Below are positions 6,516-9,377 of a DNA stretch of 9,377 bases, one piece after another. Numbering within the stretch: position 1 is the stretch's first letter; every line of letters begins with the position of its first letter. Position numbers and translations under genes: made by a program. Source of the DNA: an uncultured Bacilli bacterium (GTDB lineage Bacteria; Bacillota_I; Bacilli_A; RF39; UBA660); assembly GCA_947632295.1 (NCBI GenBank), contig CANROQ010000031.1, forward strand, positions 1-9,377. Direction: 5' to 3'. The notes below the pieces were generated by a model that was not told where the DNA came from, did no database searches, and worked only from the letters and a program-made list of their open reading frames with translations.

Positions 6516-7742
6516 TTATTTTACATAATATTCATAATATTCTTCAAAAGTTAAATCTTCATTTTTTATAATTGTAGCAGCTTCAACTCCTACATATCGA
6601 TAATGCCATGGTTCGTACATATATCCAGTAATGTATTCTTTATTTTGAGGGTATCGTAAAATAAAACCATATTTATAGGAATTTTCAATCATCCAATTAT
6701 AACTAGGAGATGTAACAAAAGTGTCTAAATCCATATAAGCTTTTGGAGCTAAATCAACTGCTAATCCCGATTGATGTTCGGAAAATCCAGGTCGTGCTGA
6801 ATAAGTATCAGCTTTATTTATACCATCGATAGCAACATAATTATTATAAATACTATTTTGTAATTTATAACTTCGATATGGTGATACTATAAACATGGAA
6901 ATGCCATCGCTTTTAGCAGCATTATACATATTTTTAAATGCTTCATATACATCTTGTCTAATTTCAAATTGATAACCATAAGTAGGTTCAATTGTAACTA
7001 AATTTTTTGGTACATAATTATTATCTAATTTATAATGTTTATTAACAATCATTAAAGTATCTTTGCTAGTATCAGTCATGTTATAATCTTTATAAAAAGT
7101 ATAATCTAAATTAGAATTTACATTAGTAACTATTTCTTTACTACTTAAACTTTTATTATTTTGAAAGTAATTAATATATCTTTCTAAATTATTTGATTTA
7201 TAATATTTTTCATTAATTAAATTTAGTATGAAATCTTCATCAACCTTATTTTTTAAAATAACTGTATCTAAATTATTATTAACTATTTTTACAACATTTT
7301 CATAACTAGAATTTAAACTATTTTGTAAATAATAAATATATCTATCTATTTTTTTCGCATCAAAATCATTTTCTTTATATAAATTTATGAAATAATCATT
7401 AATATTCATATATTCAATATTATTTTTTCGACAATAATTAATAAAATAAACTATAGTTTGTTTATCTATATCTAAGTTATTTTTAGAATAGTTTAAATAA
7501 GCTTTATAATAATAACTATTATAATTTTCTAAATTTTCAAAATCATTTGTTTCTATCTCAATCGCATCATATTTTGTATTATCATCTATACTATCATCTA
7601 CATTATTATCTATATTGCTATTTACACTATTATTTGTACTATTATCTACTTTTTTATTTGGTTTAATTTTAATTTTAAAAATACTTATTACACTAACTAT
7701 CACTAATATTATTATGGATGTTATTAAAATACTTTTCTTCAT
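6516..7742 (-). CDS. VanY-family D-alanyl-D-alanine carboxypeptidase, membrane-anchored with repeat stalk
   Basis: This is an M15B zinc peptidase, expected to trim D-alanine from peptidoglycan stem peptides outside the cell. The 408 residues comprise an N-terminal membrane anchor (4-22), an Asn/Asp/Ser-rich linker (31-57), a helical stalk (about 65-235) and the catalytic domain (about 240-408). The zinc and active-site residues are present: SEHQSGLAVDL (H323, D330) and EPWH (E377, H380). The stalk contains a repeat: residues 107-159 and 160-213 share FI-NL, then RYI-YxQN and VNxNLD, the last two offset by exactly 54 residues. Its ATG overlaps the preceding stop as TAATG with only a weak GGTAG, so translation is coupled to the metallophosphoesterase. 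The cell-wall role is known for the family; DD rather than LD specificity is inferred. Confidence 0.88.
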   Translation of the reverse strand: MKKSILITSIIILVIVSVISIFKIKIKPNKKVDNSTNNSVNSNIDNNVDDSIDDNTKYDAIEIETNDFENLENYNSYYYKAYLNYSKNNLDIDKQTIVYFINYCRKNNIEYMNINDYFINLYKENDFDAKKIDRYIYYLQNSLNSSYENVVKIVNNNLDTVILKNKVDEDFILNLINEKYYKSNNLERYINYFQNNKSLSSKEIVTNVNSNLDYTFYKDYNMTDTSKDTLMIVNKHYKLDNNYVPKNLVTIEPTYGYQFEIRQDVYEAFKNMYNAAKSDGISMFIVSPYRSYKLQNSIYNNYVAIDGINKADTYSARPGFSEHQSGLAVDLAPKAYMDLDTFVTSPSYNWMIENSYKYGFILRYPQNKEYITGYMYEPWHYRYVGVEAATIIKNEDLTFEEYYEYYVK

Positions 7743-8623
7743 TATTTTTCTACCAATCTATATAAGTTAATCGAAGGTCTATTAAATAATCTTAATTTAA
7801 GTATCGATGTTCCAATACCACCTGATACAAATAATTCTGTATTATTTAATTTATAGTAACTTTCATGATATGTTTTAGCGCCTTTTGGTAAGTAGATAGA
7901 ACCAATAATAGGTAAATTGATTTGACCATTATGAGAATGTCCTGCCAAAATTAAATTGTATTTACTATAATCGAAATTTAGAATTGTATCTGGTTTATGT
8001 AATAACAAAATTTTATATGATGGTTGACTAGTACTAGTTTCTAAATATTCATTAATTGTTTTCATACTTTCTTTAGTATTATCTTCCGTATTAATACCCG
8101 CAATTAAGATATTTTCACCTTTAGAATTATAAATTAAATCAAAAGTATTATCTAAATCTACAAAGCCACTATCTTTAATAATTGAATCCCAATAATCAAA
8201 AGATACATCGTGATTACCTTTAACCGCATATTTATTTATAGTTGCGTTTATGTTTTTTAAATTAGTCGTTAATTCCTTTAATTGCTCTTTTGATAAATCA
8301 GTTGAATTTAAATCACCAGTCATGACAACAATATCTGGTTTTAATTTGTTAATGGTTGCAACAATTTTTTCTAAATCCTTATTATCAGTTGTTATACCAT
8401 AATGGATGTCGGATAATTGAACAATTTTTAAACCATATAAATTATCCGAAAAGACAGGATTTTTTATTTTGTATTCTTTGACAACTAATCCTTTAGTCCC
8501 AACAAAACGACTATATATTAATATAAGTATGATTAATATTGTAATTGATAATAAAATCTTTAAAAATTTTTTCAAAGGTTTATTTTTTACTTCATTTTTA
8601 TTTTTATCGTTATTATCTTTCAT
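7742..8623 (-). CDS. Membrane-anchored metallophosphoesterase, YkuE-like
   Basis: This is a calcineurin-like phosphoesterase with a two-metal centre; the substrate is unknown. YkuE/LpxH-like relatives act on membrane-associated phosphoesters. From the start chosen here the protein is 293 residues. A Lys/Asn-rich N-terminus is followed by one membrane helix (about 20-38) and an extracellular catalytic domain. All metal motifs are present: SDIHYG, VMTGDLN, KGNHD, LLHKPD and GHSHNGQINLP. An ATG 15 nt further upstream (8638) would give 298 residues. It is less likely because GGTAGGTG (8635-8628) lies ideally before ATG 8623 and would fall inside the longer version. It is first in a two-gene unit with vanY, suggesting an envelope role, but this is inference. 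Confidence 0.87.
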   Translation of the reverse strand: MKDNNDKNKNEVKNKPLKKFLKILLSITILIILILIYSRFVGTKGLVVKEYKIKNPVFSDNLYGLKIVQLSDIHYGITTDNKDLEKIVATINKLKPDIVVMTGDLNSTDLSKEQLKELTTNLKNINATINKYAVKGNHDVSFDYWDSIIKDSGFVDLDNTFDLIYNSKGENILIAGINTEDNTKESMKTINEYLETSTSQPSYKILLLHKPDTILNFDYSKYNLILAGHSHNGQINLPIIGSIYLPKGAKTYHESYYKLNNTELFVSGGIGTSILKLRLFNRPSINLYRLVEK

Positions 8624-8627
8624 ATTT

Positions 8628-8635
8628 TCACCTAC
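8628..8635 (-). promoter_or_regulatory. Ribosome binding site deciding the metallophosphoesterase start
   Basis: GGTAGGTG on the minus strand lies 4 nt before ATG 8623. It resembles the GGTAGGT before pncC. Its position inside the longer reading (ATG 8638) argues for the shorter protein. Confidence 0.6.
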
Positions 8636-8639
8636 CATT

Positions 8640-8648
8640 ATTTTAACA
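8640..8648 (-). promoter_or_regulatory. Candidate extended -10 promoter for metallophosphoesterase-vanY
   Basis: The minus strand reads TGT followed by TAAAAT, an extended -10 with no recognisable -35. The predicted start near 8633 would lie inside the Shine-Dalgarno, so the true start site may be different. The gap between the CPBP terminator and ATG 8623 leaves this as the best candidate. Confidence 0.35.
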
Positions 8649-8650
8649 TA

Positions 8651-8670
8651 TTATTTTAAATTTAAAATAA
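8651..8670. repeat. 20-bp perfect palindrome, possible operator
   Basis: TTATTTTAAA followed by its exact reverse complement TTTAAAATAA, with no spacer. It consists only of A and T and lies just upstream of the candidate -10 of the metallophosphoesterase unit, merging with the U-tract of the CPBP terminator. It could bind a repressor, or could be a chance product of AT-rich sequence. Confidence 0.3.
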
Positions 8671-8695
8671 AAAATCTATAAACAAGTTATAGATT
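8665..8695 (-). terminator. Rho-independent terminator of the CPBP protease gene
   Basis: On the minus strand a 9-bp perfect stem, AATCTATAA / TTATAGATT (8673-8695), closes a 5-nt loop and is followed by TTTTATTTT. The stop codon of the CPBP gene (8696-8694) overlaps the first two bases of the stem. Only two pairs are G-C, so the hairpin is not strong, but the U-tract and position are right. It separates this gene from the downstream metallophosphoesterase unit. Confidence 0.65.
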
Positions 8696-9377
8696 ATACA
8701 AAATAAATCATCAAAAATTGTAAAGCTACCATAATTCCGTTATGTAACATGTGAAAACCCATCGATGTGAAAATATTATCGGTTTTGTAAAGCATATAGG
8801 CAAAGGCTATACCAGGTGCAGAGTAAGGAATGATATAAAGCACATCTAAAAGGCTAGTAACTTCATTAGTAAAAACATGCATACCACCAAATACTAAACC
8901 AGAAATAATAATAAATAACCATTTATTATGAAAGATATTGTAAAAACTTAATCGAAAAATTAATTCTTCTAAGATAGGCGCAAATATAACTGCGCTTATA
9001 TAGATATAAATAGGACTAATTTGAAATTGTTGTCTAATAAGTTCTTCATTAGTTGGTAATCCTTCTTGCATTAATGAAATGATAAAATTACTAATATACA
9101 TGACAAAAAGTGCGATTAACCAATATTTTAGGCAGCCTTTAAAATATTTATTATGATTGGCTTTTAAATCATGAAAATCATATTTTAATTTTTTTAAATG
9201 GATTAAAATTATAATACAAATTAAAATTGCTTCGTAACATAACAAATAAATAATTTTGATATATAAAGGTATTTGATCATAACTAATATCTAATAGTTGA
9301 AAAGGTAGTAATTCTAATTCAGATAATAAAAAGTATACACCAATAGCGCTCAGCCCAATTATATATTTTTTTCCTTG
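8694..9377 (-). CDS. CPBP family intramembrane glutamic endopeptidase, 5' end outside window
   Basis: This is a CAAX protease/bacteriocin-processing type integral membrane protease. The three family motifs are present, numbered in the 227 visible residues: EELIFR (137-142, the EExxxR motif), FGGMH (163-167, FxxxH) and HMLHN (209-213, HxxxN). Several hydrophobic segments fit a multi-pass membrane protein. A TTG at 9245 could be read as a start. However, the frame stays open to the window edge, and the 44 upstream codons encode two hydrophobic stretches (for example YIIGLSAIGVYFLL) of the kind expected at this position. The gene is therefore truncated by the window, not by mutation. The substrate cannot be told; roles in the family include protein processing and bacteriocin self-immunity. 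Confidence 0.85.
   Translation of the reverse strand, partial: QGKKYIIGLSAIGVYFLLSELELLPFQLLDISYDQIPLYIKIIYLLCYEAILICIIILIHLKKLKYDFHDLKANHNKYFKGCLKYWLIALFVMYISNFIISLMQEGLPTNEELIRQQFQISPIYIYISAVIFAPILEELIFRLSFYNIFHNKWLFIIISGLVFGGMHVFTNEVTSLLDVLYIIPYSAPGIAFAYMLYKTDNIFTSMGFHMLHNGIMVALQFLMIYFV

Noticed and set aside
8469..8681. 70-residue plus-strand frame
   Set aside because: It is antisense to the start and membrane helix of the metallophosphoesterase, with no domain.
9243..9245. TTG start for the CPBP protease
   Set aside because: The frame stays open to the window edge and encodes further hydrophobic segments, so the gene begins outside the window.

Overview
This window is a strongly AT-rich bacterial chromosomal segment. 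It uses the standard bacterial code: pncB ends in TGA and tryptophan is TGG. It has strong Shine-Dalgarno sequences, tightly packed genes and a VanY-type peptidoglycan carboxypeptidase. These features suggest a walled low-GC Gram-positive, most likely an uncultured gut Bacilli/Erysipelotrichia-like lineage. The lineage is an inference from style, not from a marker gene.

Left part (1-4488, + strand): a compact operon holding a complete pyridine-nucleotide salvage route. The order is pncA (nicotinamidase), pncB (nicotinate phosphoribosyltransferase), a Nudix ADP-ribose pyrophosphatase, nadE (ammonia-type NAD synthetase), nadD (nicotinate-nucleotide adenylyltransferase) and pncC (NMN amidase). 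The first five genes overlap or lie 2-4 nt apart; pncC follows 13 nt later. Together they turn nicotinamide, nicotinate and NMN into NAD+, and the Nudix enzyme clears ADP-ribose. No de novo genes (nadA/B/C) and no transporter are visible here.

Next (4489-5427, + strand): an NrtR-type regulator, with a degenerate Nudix domain plus a C-terminal winged helix, behind its own promoter. The key observation is that 1-24 (before pncA) and 4560-4583 (before nrtR) align at 18 of 24 positions. Both have an extended -10 (TGTTAT...) merged with an inverted repeat of two 8-bp arms around a 5-nt spacer. This is a strong candidate NrtR operator, implying repression of the salvage operon and autoregulation.

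Middle (5428-6515): a 227-nt spacer with a good promoter, a membrane-anchored extracellular thioredoxin-like protein (CGFC), and a clear hairpin terminator that can serve both converging units.

Right part (6516-9377, - strand): vanY (M15B carboxypeptidase with a repeat-containing stalk) is co-transcribed downstream of a membrane-anchored YkuE-like metallophosphoesterase through a TAATG overlap. Upstream of these lies a CPBP intramembrane protease gene with its own terminator; its 5' end runs off the window. No RNA genes, mobile elements or CRISPR arrays were found.
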